A stretch of 7,709 nucleotides of DNA, from NCBI GenBank assembly GCA_030041195.1, contig JASHOI010000761.1, positions 1-7,709 of the forward strand. Reading direction: 5' to 3'. The position numbers and the translations under genes were made by a program. A model generated the notes under the pieces. The model worked only from the letters and a program-made list of their open reading frames with translations. It did no database searches and had not been told where the DNA came from. This DNA comes from Streptosporangiaceae bacterium (GTDB lineage Bacteria; Actinomycetota; Actinomycetes; Streptosporangiales; Streptosporangiaceae). Numbering within the stretch: the first letter of the stretch is position 1; every line of letters begins with the position of its first letter. This document shows positions 1 through 5,685 of the stretch, piece by piece.

Positions 1-674
1 CCGGCCAGCGCGGCCACCGACTCCGCCAGCGGCCCAAACCCCCACCCGCTGTCGATCACCAGCACACAAAAATCGCCCGGCGCGACTCCCAGCGCCTCCC
101 GGGCCTGCGCCTGCGGCGGGGCGCCGTAAAACGCCGGGCGCACCGGCGGCGGCACCACCGCCACCGCCGCCCGCGGCAAAAAACGCCGCACAAACCCCGC
201 CGCCGCCGCCGACGTCACCAAAAACAAATCAGTCCCCTCCGCGGCCCAGATCCGGTGCACCGCCACGTCGGTACACAGCACCACCGTCACCAGCCCCGGC
301 ATCTCGGCCTTCAGCCGTCCCGCCGCCGACGCGCCGGTCGCGAACACACTCAGCACCAGATCAGCCGGCTCTCGCCCCAGTTCCGCGGCCAACGCCGGCA
401 CCAGCCGCGCGTTCGACGCCCGGTCCATCCGCCCCGCCAGCCCGCTGCCGGTCCGCAAATGAGCAAAATGCAGCCCGTCATACAACCCAGGAACCGCGAC
501 CAGCCGGTTGAACAACCGCATCCCCGCGCCACCACGCCACGGCCCCAGCAGCGACATGCTGTCCAGGCACCGAGTCCGCCACCCGGATTGCTCCAGCAAC
601 TGCGCGCAACAACGCGCCATCATCTGATGACCAAGCCCCAACGGCCCGGTCAACAGCACCGCTGCCTTCGACAC
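1..674 (-). CDS. MGDG synthase-like glycosyltransferase (GT28 type), C-terminus beyond the window
   Basis: This is the N-terminal 224 residues of a GT-B fold glycosyltransferase related to monogalactosyldiacylglycerol synthases, which move a sugar from a nucleotide donor to a membrane lipid at the inner leaflet. Visible features are a GLGH motif at residues 13-16 after the first beta strand, an SVFATGASAAGRLK segment at 109-122, the family motif CTDVAVHRIW at 134-143, and the start of the donor-binding domain around 200-215 (VLVIDSGWGFG). The GTG start at 674-672 has GGAGG about four bases upstream on the minus strand. The frame is open to the left edge, so about half the protein is missing. 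Codons are unusual for the window: TTT encodes seven of nine Phe, with many TTG and GGG. The acceptor is unknown; a glycolipid or carotenoid-like lipid is possible. The family call is firm, the substrate is not. Confidence 0.85.
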   Translation of the reverse strand, partial: MSKAAVLLTGPLGLGHQMMARCCAQLLEQSGWRTRCLDSMSLLGPWRGGAGMRLFNRLVAVPGLYDGLHFAHLRTGSGLAGRMDRASNARLVPALAAELGREPADLVLSVFATGASAAGRLKAEMPGLVTVVLCTDVAVHRIWAAEGTDLFLVTSAAAAGFVRRFLPRAAVAVVPPPVRPAFYGAPPQAQAREALGVAPGDFCVLVIDSGWGFGPLAESVAALA

Positions 675-859
675 GTGACCTCCAGCCCAGCGCCCCGGCC
701 GCAGGGACAGCCGCAGCCGGGCACGGCGGTGAGCGAGGTGGCTAACTTTCCTGCCGAGCCTTCTCGTTCTGGTTCAGTTCCTCGACAACCCGATACGAGA
801 TTCCTTCCCCATCACGTCCCTTATCGTCGCGCTTCGATCGACTTAAGCCTGCCGTCCGG

Positions 860-906
860 CTGGGTGAGACGCAATCACACAATCTGGGTGATTCGATCCC
901 ACCCAG
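860..906. repeat. Overlapping inverted repeats with a direct repeat
   Basis: The octamer CTGGGTGA occurs at 860-867 and again at 884-891. CTGGGTG at 884-890 is also the left arm of a perfect 7-bp inverted repeat with CACCCAG at 900-906 (9-base loop). A second perfect inverted repeat, AATCAC at 873-878 with GTGATT at 888-893, shares bases with the first, so the two hairpins exclude each other. The cluster lies about 190-230 bases upstream of the GT28 start codon and is oriented to fall in its leader. It could be a regulator binding site or a switching leader. The repeats are seen; any function is inferred. Confidence 0.45.
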
Positions 907-1026
907 AGCGGAGAGAGGCTGGTTCCCAGGCAGGTCCAGGAGAGGCGCAGCTCCGGAAGAGGCTCGGAATTGGGCATCATCGCTGCAGGCCCCAGGTTCG
1001 GCTTCGCGACCTCCCGGGCGCCGTGT

Positions 1027-1053
1027 GCTGCCTGGCCGCCGGCGGCTGGCAGC
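1027..1053 (-). terminator. GC-rich hairpin downstream of the oxidoreductase gene
   Basis: GCTGCC at 1027-1032 pairs with GGCAGC at 1048-1053. Inside these, GCCGCC at 1035-1040 is complementary to GGCGGC at 1041-1046, with only a small bulge between the two stems. The hairpin begins about 75 bases past the oxidoreductase stop codon. No U-tract follows on the minus strand, so this would be an actinobacterial U-less terminator at best, or simply a GC-rich palindrome. Confidence 0.3.
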
Positions 1054-1128
1054 TGCTGGTCTCGGGCCACGACAGCGCCGGTCCAGCGCACTAGCCAGCG
1101 GCTCGCCCGGGCCCGCGCGGCTTCCCGG

Positions 1129-2430
1129 TCAGGTTCGTGGCTTGTTGACGTCGAGCGGGACGGATTGGGCGCTGATCACCGCGAGAGACGTCAGTTCCGG
1201 GGACGTGATCCCGTTCAGGGTCCAGTCGGTGAACACCCGCATCCGGTTCCCGGACATCGCGTACAGGTGGTAGCCGCGGGTGAGGGCGTTGGCGGCCGGC
1301 CCGGACAGCGGGATGTGCAGCGGGTTAGCGGCGGCCGCCAGCCCGCCGAGGTCCACCAGGAAGCCCAGATCGCGGTGCTTGTACGGCCGCGCGGTGCCCT
1401 TGCCGAGCGAGGCGGCGACGTTCCTGGCCACGAGCGTCCCCTGCCGCTGCGCGTGCTGCGCGGTCATGCCACAGACCTGGCCGGGGCGGGTCAGGTCGGG
1501 TACTGCCGCGCAGTCCCCGCACGCGTAGATGCCCTGGGTGCCGGGCACGGCCATGAACTCGTCGACCACCAGGCGCCCGCGGTCAGTGGCCAGGTCGATG
1601 TCGTCCACCAGGGGATCGGCGCGGACTCCCACGCACCAGATCAGCGACCTGGTGGGAACCTTGTCCCCCGTGGTCAGCTGCACCGAGCCGTCGAGGGCCT
1701 CGGCGACTGACTCGCCGGTCAGTACCTCGACACCGCGCCGCCGCAGTACCCGCTCGGCGGTCTTGGACAGCCGCGGATCCAGTTCGGCCAGCACCCGCGG
1801 CGCGAGGTCCAGCAGCAACCACCGGATCTTCTGGCCGGCCAGACCGGGCAGCACCCGGGCCAGCCGGGTGGTCAGCAGCTGGCCGTGCGCGGCGACCTCG
1901 GTGCCGGTGTAGCCGGCGCCGACCACCACGAACGTGCAGCGTGCCGCTCGCTCCGCTGGGTCCGCGGCCACGGCGGCCAGCTCGAGCTGCCGGATGATGT
2001 GGTCGCGCAGGTACGTGGCTTCGCTGATCGTGCGGAAACCGTGCGCGTAGTCGGCGATGCCCGGAATCGGGAGCAGCTTGTTCACGCTGCCCGCGGTCAG
2101 GATGAGCCGGTCGTAGCCGGCCTGGCCGGAGGAGCCCTCCGGCCCCTTCCAGCTCACCGTCTTGCGCTTGGCGTCGACGCGGTCCACGGTGCCGAGCACG
2201 AACCGGGTCTTGCGCAGCCGGCCGGCCAGCGAGACGCGGAGGTGCGGCCCGTCGATCAGCGCGCCCGTCAGCTGCGGCATCAACGGAAGGTACAAGAAGT
2301 AGTCGGTGGAGTTGATCACCATGATCTCGGTCGTGGCACCGATCAGCCGGGACAGTTCCCGGGCGGCGTTGAAGCCGGCGAAACCAGCCCCGACGATCAC
2401 CACCCGATGCTGCTTCTGCGGCTCCGCCAT
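1129..2430 (-). CDS. NDH-2-like FAD-dependent NAD(P)H oxidoreductase
   Basis: The 433-residue length fits the type II NADH dehydrogenase family: single-subunit, non-proton-pumping flavoproteins on the inner membrane face that pass electrons from NAD(P)H to quinone. The FAD-binding GxGxxG is GAGFAG at residues 14-19. The segment STDYFLYLPLMPQLTGAL (41-58) corresponds to the NDH-2 motif that lines the flavin. The NAD(P)H-binding GxGxxG is GAGYTG at 171-176. The second FAD motif is IYACGDCAAVPD at 301-312, and TAQHAQRQG at 323-331 matches the quinone-side motif. The C-terminal 85 residues would carry the membrane-binding part. Residue 40, at the end of the second beta strand, is Asn rather than the more usual acidic residue. 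The ATG has GAGGAGG five bases upstream. It sits 13 bases after a small membrane protein gene and is probably co-transcribed with it. Related quinone or disulfide reductases cannot be excluded. Confidence 0.88.
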   Translation of the reverse strand: MAEPQKQHRVVIVGAGFAGFNAARELSRLIGATTEIMVINSTDYFLYLPLMPQLTGALIDGPHLRVSLAGRLRKTRFVLGTVDRVDAKRKTVSWKGPEGSSGQAGYDRLILTAGSVNKLLPIPGIADYAHGFRTISEATYLRDHIIRQLELAAVAADPAERAARCTFVVVGAGYTGTEVAAHGQLLTTRLARVLPGLAGQKIRWLLLDLAPRVLAELDPRLSKTAERVLRRRGVEVLTGESVAEALDGSVQLTTGDKVPTRSLIWCVGVRADPLVDDIDLATDRGRLVVDEFMAVPGTQGIYACGDCAAVPDLTRPGQVCGMTAQHAQRQGTLVARNVAASLGKGTARPYKHRDLGFLVDLGGLAAAANPLHIPLSGPAANALTRGYHLYAMSGNRMRVFTDWTLNGITSPELTSLAVISAQSVPLDVNKPRT

Positions 2431-2443
2431 CTTGCCTCCTCAC

Positions 2444-2689
2444 TCATGCGGCGGCGGTCCCTGAGGTCTGCATGCCGGGGGGAGTAGGGGTGCCTTGTGC
2501 GGGGGGGGCAACAGCGGAGAGCGGCCGGGCGGCCTGTTCCAGCTGCTTGCCCTCGGCCGGGATGCCGAGCAGAACCTCGAGCATGCCTCCACCGACGATG
2601 ATAACGCCGCCGACGATGTAGCCGACGAACGGGCGGAACCGGTCGTTGCCCGCGCCATCGCCGTGCGCCTGCCGTCGCTCGCCCGACAC
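2444..2689 (-). CDS. Small single-span membrane protein upstream of the NDH-2-like gene
   Basis: An unrecognised protein of about 81 residues, if the GTG at 2689 is the start. A hydrophilic N-terminus (1-20) is followed by a glycine-rich hydrophobic stretch at 21-43 (FVGYIVGGVIIVGGG then MLEVLLGI) that reads as one transmembrane helix. After it come an amphipathic segment rich in Glu, Gln and Lys (44-55) and a Pro/Ala/Thr-rich tail. Codons across the helix end almost entirely in G or C, which argues for real coding. Starts at ATG 2704 and GTG 2728 are possible but have poorer codon bias, and none of the three has a good Shine-Dalgarno, so a leaderless start is possible. The stop is 13 bases from the oxidoreductase ATG, suggesting an operon and perhaps a membrane partner of that enzyme. 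An 8-G run lies in the tail. No function is claimed. Confidence 0.6.
   Translation of the reverse strand: MSGERRQAHGDGAGNDRFRPFVGYIVGGVIIVGGGMLEVLLGIPAEGKQLEQAARPLSAVAPPAQGTPTPPGMQTSGTAAA
2501..2508. repeat. Eight-G homopolymer inside a coding tail
   Basis: A run of eight G (C on the coding strand) lies in the C-terminal tail of the small membrane protein gene, with a six-G run nearby at 2477-2482. Slippage here would change only the last 25 or so residues. In the frame shared with the downstream oxidoreductase, the reading ends at a TGA at 2442-2440 before reaching that gene. Confidence 0.7.
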
Positions 2690-2781
2690 GGCCGGTGAAA
2701 TCATGCAAACCGGATGATGCCGCCTCACCCTTCCCGGCCCGACGCTGGTTTACACGGAGCGAAAAGGCCGAGGGAGGAGCC
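2690..2781. promoter_or_regulatory. Divergent promoter region between the NDH-2 unit and the WhiB set
   Basis: About 90 bases separate two divergent transcription units, so both promoters should lie here or slightly inside the neighbouring reading frames. I see no consensus -35/-10 pair on either strand. AT-rich pockets at 2749-2756 (GTTTACAC) and 2761-2765 (GAAAA) are the only candidates. GGGAGGAG just before 2782 is the ribosome binding site of the plus-strand gene. Shared regulation of the two units is inferred from layout only. Confidence 0.4.
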
Positions 2782-2982
2782 ATGGAACGACTCGCGACCG
2801 GCTGCGAGGCCATCGACCGCGATGAGATGCTCGTGCACGACTGGCGCGTGTCTCAGCTCACGCGTCTGGGCGTCCCCTGGGTGCTGGCGGAGATCTGCGC
2901 CGACAGGATCGACTGGCATCAGGTGGCCCGGCTGGTGGAACGCGGCTGCCCGCCGGGGCTCGCACTGCGCATCGTCCGCTGA
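2782..2982 (+). CDS. Conserved small actinobacterial protein (66 aa), unknown function
   Basis: A 66-residue soluble protein with a strong ribosome binding site (GGGAGGAG) ahead of ATG 2782. The longer frame from ATG 2695 would overlap the opposite gene and has weaker codon bias, so I prefer the internal start. The C-terminal half, with WRVSQLTRLG (21-30), DRIDWHQVARLV (41-52) and RGCPPGLALRIVR (54-66), resembles short uncharacterised proteins I associate with actinobacterial genomes; that comparison is from memory and has not been searched. It looks like two or three helices, with Cys at 8, 39 and 56. It is 24 bases upstream of the WhiB gene and probably in the same transcript. It may assist or be controlled together with WhiB, but nothing in the sequence shows what it does. 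Confidence 0.75.
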   Translation: MERLATGCEAIDRDEMLVHDWRVSQLTRLGVPWVLAEICADRIDWHQVARLVERGCPPGLALRIVR

Positions 2983-3006
2983 CGTGAGCCGCGAGGACCC
3001 GCCGAG

Positions 3007-3369
3007 ATGGCCGTTCGCACGGACTGGCGTGACGATGCCGCCTGCCGGGACGCCGATCCGGACCTGTTCTTCCCGATCGGCACGACCGGGGCGGCGCTGC
3101 GCCAGATGGACGAGGCGAAACGGATCTGCCGCACCTGCCCGGGGCATATTCAGTGCCTGGCCTGGGCGCTGGACAACGGCGTCACAGACGGCGTGTGGGG
3201 AGGTACCACGCCGGAGGAGCGGCGGGTCATCCGCAGCCTTCCCGTAAGAAAGCTCATCAGCAAGGAAAACGGCGATGACCAGCGTTATAACCCGGCAGAG
3301 CAACGAGAACATGCAGTACGTGCGCAGGTTGCCGAGGCAAAAGCAGCCCGGATTCTCCGCTGCCAATGA
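3007..3369 (+). CDS. WhiB-family iron-sulfur transcriptional regulator
   Basis: WhiB proteins bind a [4Fe-4S] cluster sensitive to oxygen and nitric oxide and usually act on transcription through the main sigma factor. The four cluster cysteines are Cys13, Cys41, Cys44 and Cys50, in the arrangement C-x27-C-x2-C-x5-C. The family turn GVWGG is at 62-66, followed by TTPEERR. At 120 residues it is longer than minimal family members. The extra 38 or so residues after the turn region are polar and charged (ending near ARILRCQ), contain a fifth Cys at 119, and have no AT-hook like that of WhiB7. GAGGA lies nine bases before the ATG. The stop overlaps the next start (ATGA). Divergent placement against an NDH-2-like gene fits a redox-sensing role. 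The subgroup cannot be assigned by eye. Confidence 0.93.
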   Translation: MAVRTDWRDDAACRDADPDLFFPIGTTGAALRQMDEAKRICRTCPGHIQCLAWALDNGVTDGVWGGTTPEERRVIRSLPVRKLISKENGDDQRYNPAEQREHAVRAQVAEAKAARILRCQ

Positions 3370-3833
3370 TCACGGCCACTAGCCGGGCGCCGATGACGGC
3401 AGCGGAGGACGCCGTCCGCGCCATCGCCGGCCAGCTCGTCTTCTTCCCCGAGGTCCAGCAAGCCAGCGCCCAGGATGCCGGGATCCGTCACGGCTGGCAG
3501 GGCGGCTTCGCCCGCGACTTTGCCACTGCGGACGGCGAGAGCGTGATGGTGGCGGCAATCACCCGGCAGCAGTTCGCTGATCTGGCGAAGACGACCAGGC
3601 TCGCCGGGACCTTCGCGTTCCTGGAACGCGTGCTGTACGCGGACTTTTCCAGCTGCGCCGACCTGTATGCGCATCGGGGTGTCATCGCCACGATGCTGGC
3701 GCCGTGGTTTTCCAAGCGCACCATGGCCGACCTGACGGCGGCGTTCGCGGGAACCTCGGTGCCGTGGACGCGCCTGCACGACCTCAACGGCCGGCCGGGT
3801 CACCGTGGTGCGGTTGGGTCGCTGAAGCGGTAA
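3366..3833 (+). CDS. Truncated family III CoA-transferase (C-terminal fragment)
   Basis: This 155-residue frame resembles the C-terminal half of CaiB/BaiF family III CoA-transferases, especially the mesaconyl-CoA transferase/isomerase type. Matching segments are GGFARDFATADGESVMVAAI (46-65), a QxFADL helix (69-73), and ADLYAHRGVIATMLAPWFSKRTMADL (98-123), then SVPWTRLHDL (131-140). Full enzymes are near 400 residues and carry the catalytic Asp in the N-terminal half, which is absent: the WhiB gene occupies that place. The end is also short, stopping soon after the PW motif. The start overlaps the WhiB stop by four bases with no Shine-Dalgarno, so translation would be coupled. The frame is intact with normal codon bias, so it may be expressed as a non-catalytic protein, or it may be a remnant left by rearrangement. 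The family match is good; activity is unlikely. Confidence 0.65.
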   Translation: MITATSRAPMTAAEDAVRAIAGQLVFFPEVQQASAQDAGIRHGWQGGFARDFATADGESVMVAAITRQQFADLAKTTRLAGTFAFLERVLYADFSSCADLYAHRGVIATMLAPWFSKRTMADLTAAFAGTSVPWTRLHDLNGRPGHRGAVGSLKR

Positions 3834-3846
3834 AGGCATCCATCGG

Positions 3847-5442
3847 CTACCACAGGTTGTGCTGCGCCGCGATCGGGTCGCCGGCCCATTCGTCCATGGC
3901 GTCCAGGTTGTCCTGCGCCGGGTGCTTCTCGGCGGCCGGACCTTCGGCGAACGCACGGAGCAGGTTGCCGGTGACGCGTTTGACGAAGGCGGCGCCGTGC
4001 GCGTTGACGCCGAAGCCAGCGTATTGCGCCGGATTGAACGTCCCCACCCACCGCATGGTCCCGCTGTTGAACACCCCGGCACCGCTGGAGTGCGTGTAGT
4101 AGGCCGAGTCCGAATAGCTGTTCACGCCGCGGCAGGTGAGCGGCGAGTGGGACAGGATCTGGATCGGCCGCTCGACCGGCCAGTCCGGGTTCACCCGGTC
4201 GTACTCGATCCCAACCACGCCGGGGAAGCTGGTGCCCTTCTGCACGCCGGTCCCTCGGAACATCCATGCGTCGGGGGTTTCCACGACGTATGCCGCGTCG
4301 GTGGGATTGGACTCGTACAGCGTGCCGGTCATCGAGGATTCGGCGTCCGCGTCCGGCGGCTCCCGCCAGTCGTTCGTGACCAGCGCGTTGTCCTTGCCGT
4401 ACATGGGGTCTTCCATGTAGCTGGTCTTGTAGCAGATGACCTGGCGGTTGGCGCCGAGGCTGCTGCTCTGCAGGCGGATGCGCCGGAAACAGCAGTTCGC
4501 GCCCAGGAACGCGACGTTCACGCCCGCGTTCCTGGCATCGGTGACCGACCACCGTTCCGCCGGCGTCCAGTACTCGTCGTGCCCGAGCGAGAAGAAAGCG
4601 CTGGCCCCGTGCAGCAGGTTCGGCTCGGTGGCGACCTCCATGCTGGTGACGTACGCGAGCGGGATTCCGATGCGCTCGGCGAGCTGGATCACCGGGCGCT
4701 CGTGCGCGAGGAACAGGAAAGCCCCGTTGAGGTCGTAAGGCCGGTCCAGGCTGACCACCAGCGACCGGTTGTCGTAGTCGGAGAGCCCGCCAGGCCCGTT
4801 GTACAGGTCGTAGCCGCCCCAGGTGTTGTAGGCCTGCCAGGTAGACGTCGAGTTCTTGAGCACCACCTTGCCCGCGGTGGTAGTTGACCGCACGGTGACC
4901 GGAACGAACCGCTGGCCGCCGGTCTCCGCGTCCATCCGCAGCAGGTAGGAACCGTCCGGCCAGTCATCGGTCGGAATGGTCAGCGACGGCCCCCAGCTGG
5001 TTTCCACGGTGTTGACCTCGGCGGTCACGGTCGCAGCGCTCTGCTGGCGCCCGGGCACGCTCTGCGACTGCCACACCAGCCGGGCCAGATCGCCCTTATA
5101 CCAGCCCATCCGGAATGCCTTGACCGAGAACTCGCGCGCGGTGGTCGACGCGTACAGCGCGATCGGCTCACCAGGCAGCACGCTGTACTGGCCGGCGTAG
5201 CCGATCATCTCGTCCGGAGCGCCGAGCGAGCTGAGGTACCAGTTCGGATCGCCGGGCAGCTCATTCTCGCTGACCACCTTGCGCACCACGGGCCGGGCGG
5301 CCTTCGGGCGCGCAACGGCGCGGGAGGCGCCTGAATTGTCTGACCCGGCGGCCTTCACGGCCGCGACGACGGCGGCCGGCACTGCGGCCGCGGCAGCGGC
5401 CAGGCCAAGAAAGGTCCGCCGCGAACGGGGGCGCGGTGTCAT
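3847..5442 (-). CDS. Tat-exported N,N-dimethylformamidase large-subunit-like protein
   Basis: A 531-residue secreted protein. The N-terminus has a twin-arginine signal (RRTFLG at residues 8-13) followed by an alanine-rich hydrophobic stretch to about residue 30. The rest matches the domain of N,N-dimethylformamidase large subunits, an iron amidohydrolase whose metal is held by two Tyr and one Glu. Candidate ligands, judged from motif context and spacing, are Tyr166 (DGSYLLRM), Tyr205 (TWQAYNTWGG) and Glu290 (GHDEYW). A Cys pair is at 317-318. The enzyme's small subunit is not encoded nearby, and many actinobacterial relatives are stand-alone exported proteins of unknown substrate, so amide hydrolysis is only a possibility. 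An in-frame TGA two codons before the ATG fixes the upstream limit of the start. It converges on the CoA-transferase fragment with 13 bases between stops and diverges from the GT-C gene, which may link it to the cell envelope. Confidence 0.8.
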   Translation of the reverse strand: MTPRPRSRRTFLGLAAAAAAVPAAVVAAVKAAGSDNSGASRAVARPKAARPVVRKVVSENELPGDPNWYLSSLGAPDEMIGYAGQYSVLPGEPIALYASTTAREFSVKAFRMGWYKGDLARLVWQSQSVPGRQQSAATVTAEVNTVETSWGPSLTIPTDDWPDGSYLLRMDAETGGQRFVPVTVRSTTTAGKVVLKNSTSTWQAYNTWGGYDLYNGPGGLSDYDNRSLVVSLDRPYDLNGAFLFLAHERPVIQLAERIGIPLAYVTSMEVATEPNLLHGASAFFSLGHDEYWTPAERWSVTDARNAGVNVAFLGANCCFRRIRLQSSSLGANRQVICYKTSYMEDPMYGKDNALVTNDWREPPDADAESSMTGTLYESNPTDAAYVVETPDAWMFRGTGVQKGTSFPGVVGIEYDRVNPDWPVERPIQILSHSPLTCRGVNSYSDSAYYTHSSGAGVFNSGTMRWVGTFNPAQYAGFGVNAHGAAFVKRVTGNLLRAFAEGPAAEKHPAQDNLDAMDEWAGDPIAAQHNLW

Positions 5443-5444
5443 CC

Positions 5445-5469
5445 CTCAAGCATGGCCCAGTAGCTTGAG
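5445..5469 (-). promoter_or_regulatory. Hairpin over the ribosome binding site of the Tat-exported protein
   Basis: On the minus strand the leader reads CTCAAGC, 11 bases, GCTTGAG, GG, then the start ATG. The perfect 7-bp stem (5463-5469 with 5445-5451) buries the only Shine-Dalgarno-like sequence, GAGGG, which also lies too close to the ATG. A four-codon frame (ATG 5453 to TGA 5439) runs through the right arm and overlaps the gene start. The structure could limit or switch translation, or mark a regulator binding site. Confidence 0.4.
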
Positions 5470-5609
5470 CCTCAGCGCTTATTTCGGTAACAACAGTAAA
5501 ACTTCGGGGCAAAGCGTAGGGTCGGGTAGTCGAACACTTGGCCAACTGTCTGCGGCCCGGCTCTCGGCGCTGTGGGCTGTACTTCGGAACCACGTGAAGG
5601 AGTCAGTGG
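5470..5609. promoter_or_regulatory. Divergent intergenic region with an AT-richer core
   Basis: This is the space between the minus-strand Tat-exported gene and the plus-strand GT-C gene. Positions 5478-5513 are clearly less GC-rich than anything around them (containing GTAACAACAGTAAAAC) and are the likely promoter core for one or both directions. No clean -35/-10 pair stands out. GAAGGAG at 5596-5602 is a strong Shine-Dalgarno, correctly spaced for the ATG at 5610 but not for the frame of the GT-C protein. Confidence 0.4.
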
Positions 5610-5681
5610 ATGCCGCACGGCGCCCTCCCGAGCACCGCCACCTGCCCGGTCCGGCGCCGTCGCGTACCCGCCCGGTGGTAG
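5610..5681 (+). CDS. Possible 23-codon leader peptide before the GT-C gene
   Basis: ATG 5610 lies seven bases after GAAGGAG, the best ribosome binding site in this area. It opens a 23-codon frame ending with TAG at 5679-5681, four bases before the preferred GTG start of the membrane protein. Twenty-one of 23 codons end in G or C, whereas the competing frame (the extension of the membrane protein back to GTG 5572) has only 23 of 38. The peptide is basic, with RRRR near the middle, and has no recognised match. It may couple translation to the next gene. Alternatively it is the true N-terminus, separated from the rest by a one-base indel. Confidence 0.35.
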   Translation: MPHGALPSTATCPVRRRRVPARW

Positions 5682-5685
5682 CCCG

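Larger units (their letters stand above)
675..1128. other. 454-base intergenic stretch, no convincing gene
   Basis: This stretch lies downstream of the oxidoreductase gene and upstream of the GT28 gene, both on the minus strand. It should hold the end of one transcript and the promoter and leader of the other. It contains a GC-rich hairpin at 1027-1053 and a cluster of inverted and direct repeats at 860-906. Positions 740-850 are less GC-rich than the surroundings, but I find no clear -35/-10 pair there; a GATAAG-like hexamer on the minus strand near 807-812 is the best -10 candidate. An open minus-strand frame ends at a TAG at 744-742 but has no ATG or GTG start. Confidence 0.6.

Noticed and set aside
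880..912. tRNA-like T-arm (TTCGATC loop) near 892-898
   Set aside because: The stem has a mismatch at the closing pair, and no matching acceptor, D-arm or anticodon arm is found at the expected distance upstream.
843..1091. 82-codon minus-strand frame in the intergenic stretch
   Set aside because: GTG start without a ribosome binding site, mixed codon bias, no domain, and it covers the repeat cluster and hairpin.
255..1094. Long plus-strand open frame of 279 codons
   Set aside because: It is antisense to the GT28 gene for most of its length, has a His/Arg/Gln/Pro-rich shadow composition, and shows no recognisable domain.
1583..2443. 286-codon minus-strand frame within the oxidoreductase gene
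   Set aside because: It is the +1 shadow of the NDH-2-like gene, Arg/Gly/Ala-rich, and lacks motifs that are present in the true frame.
3859..4887. 342-codon plus-strand frame opposite the Tat-exported protein
   Set aside because: Val/Arg-rich antisense shadow of a gene whose own frame has a signal peptide and family motifs.
5572..5685. N-terminal extension of the GT-C protein from GTG 5572
   Set aside because: Only 23 of 38 codons end in G or C, and no ribosome binding site precedes this GTG; I prefer GTG 5686.
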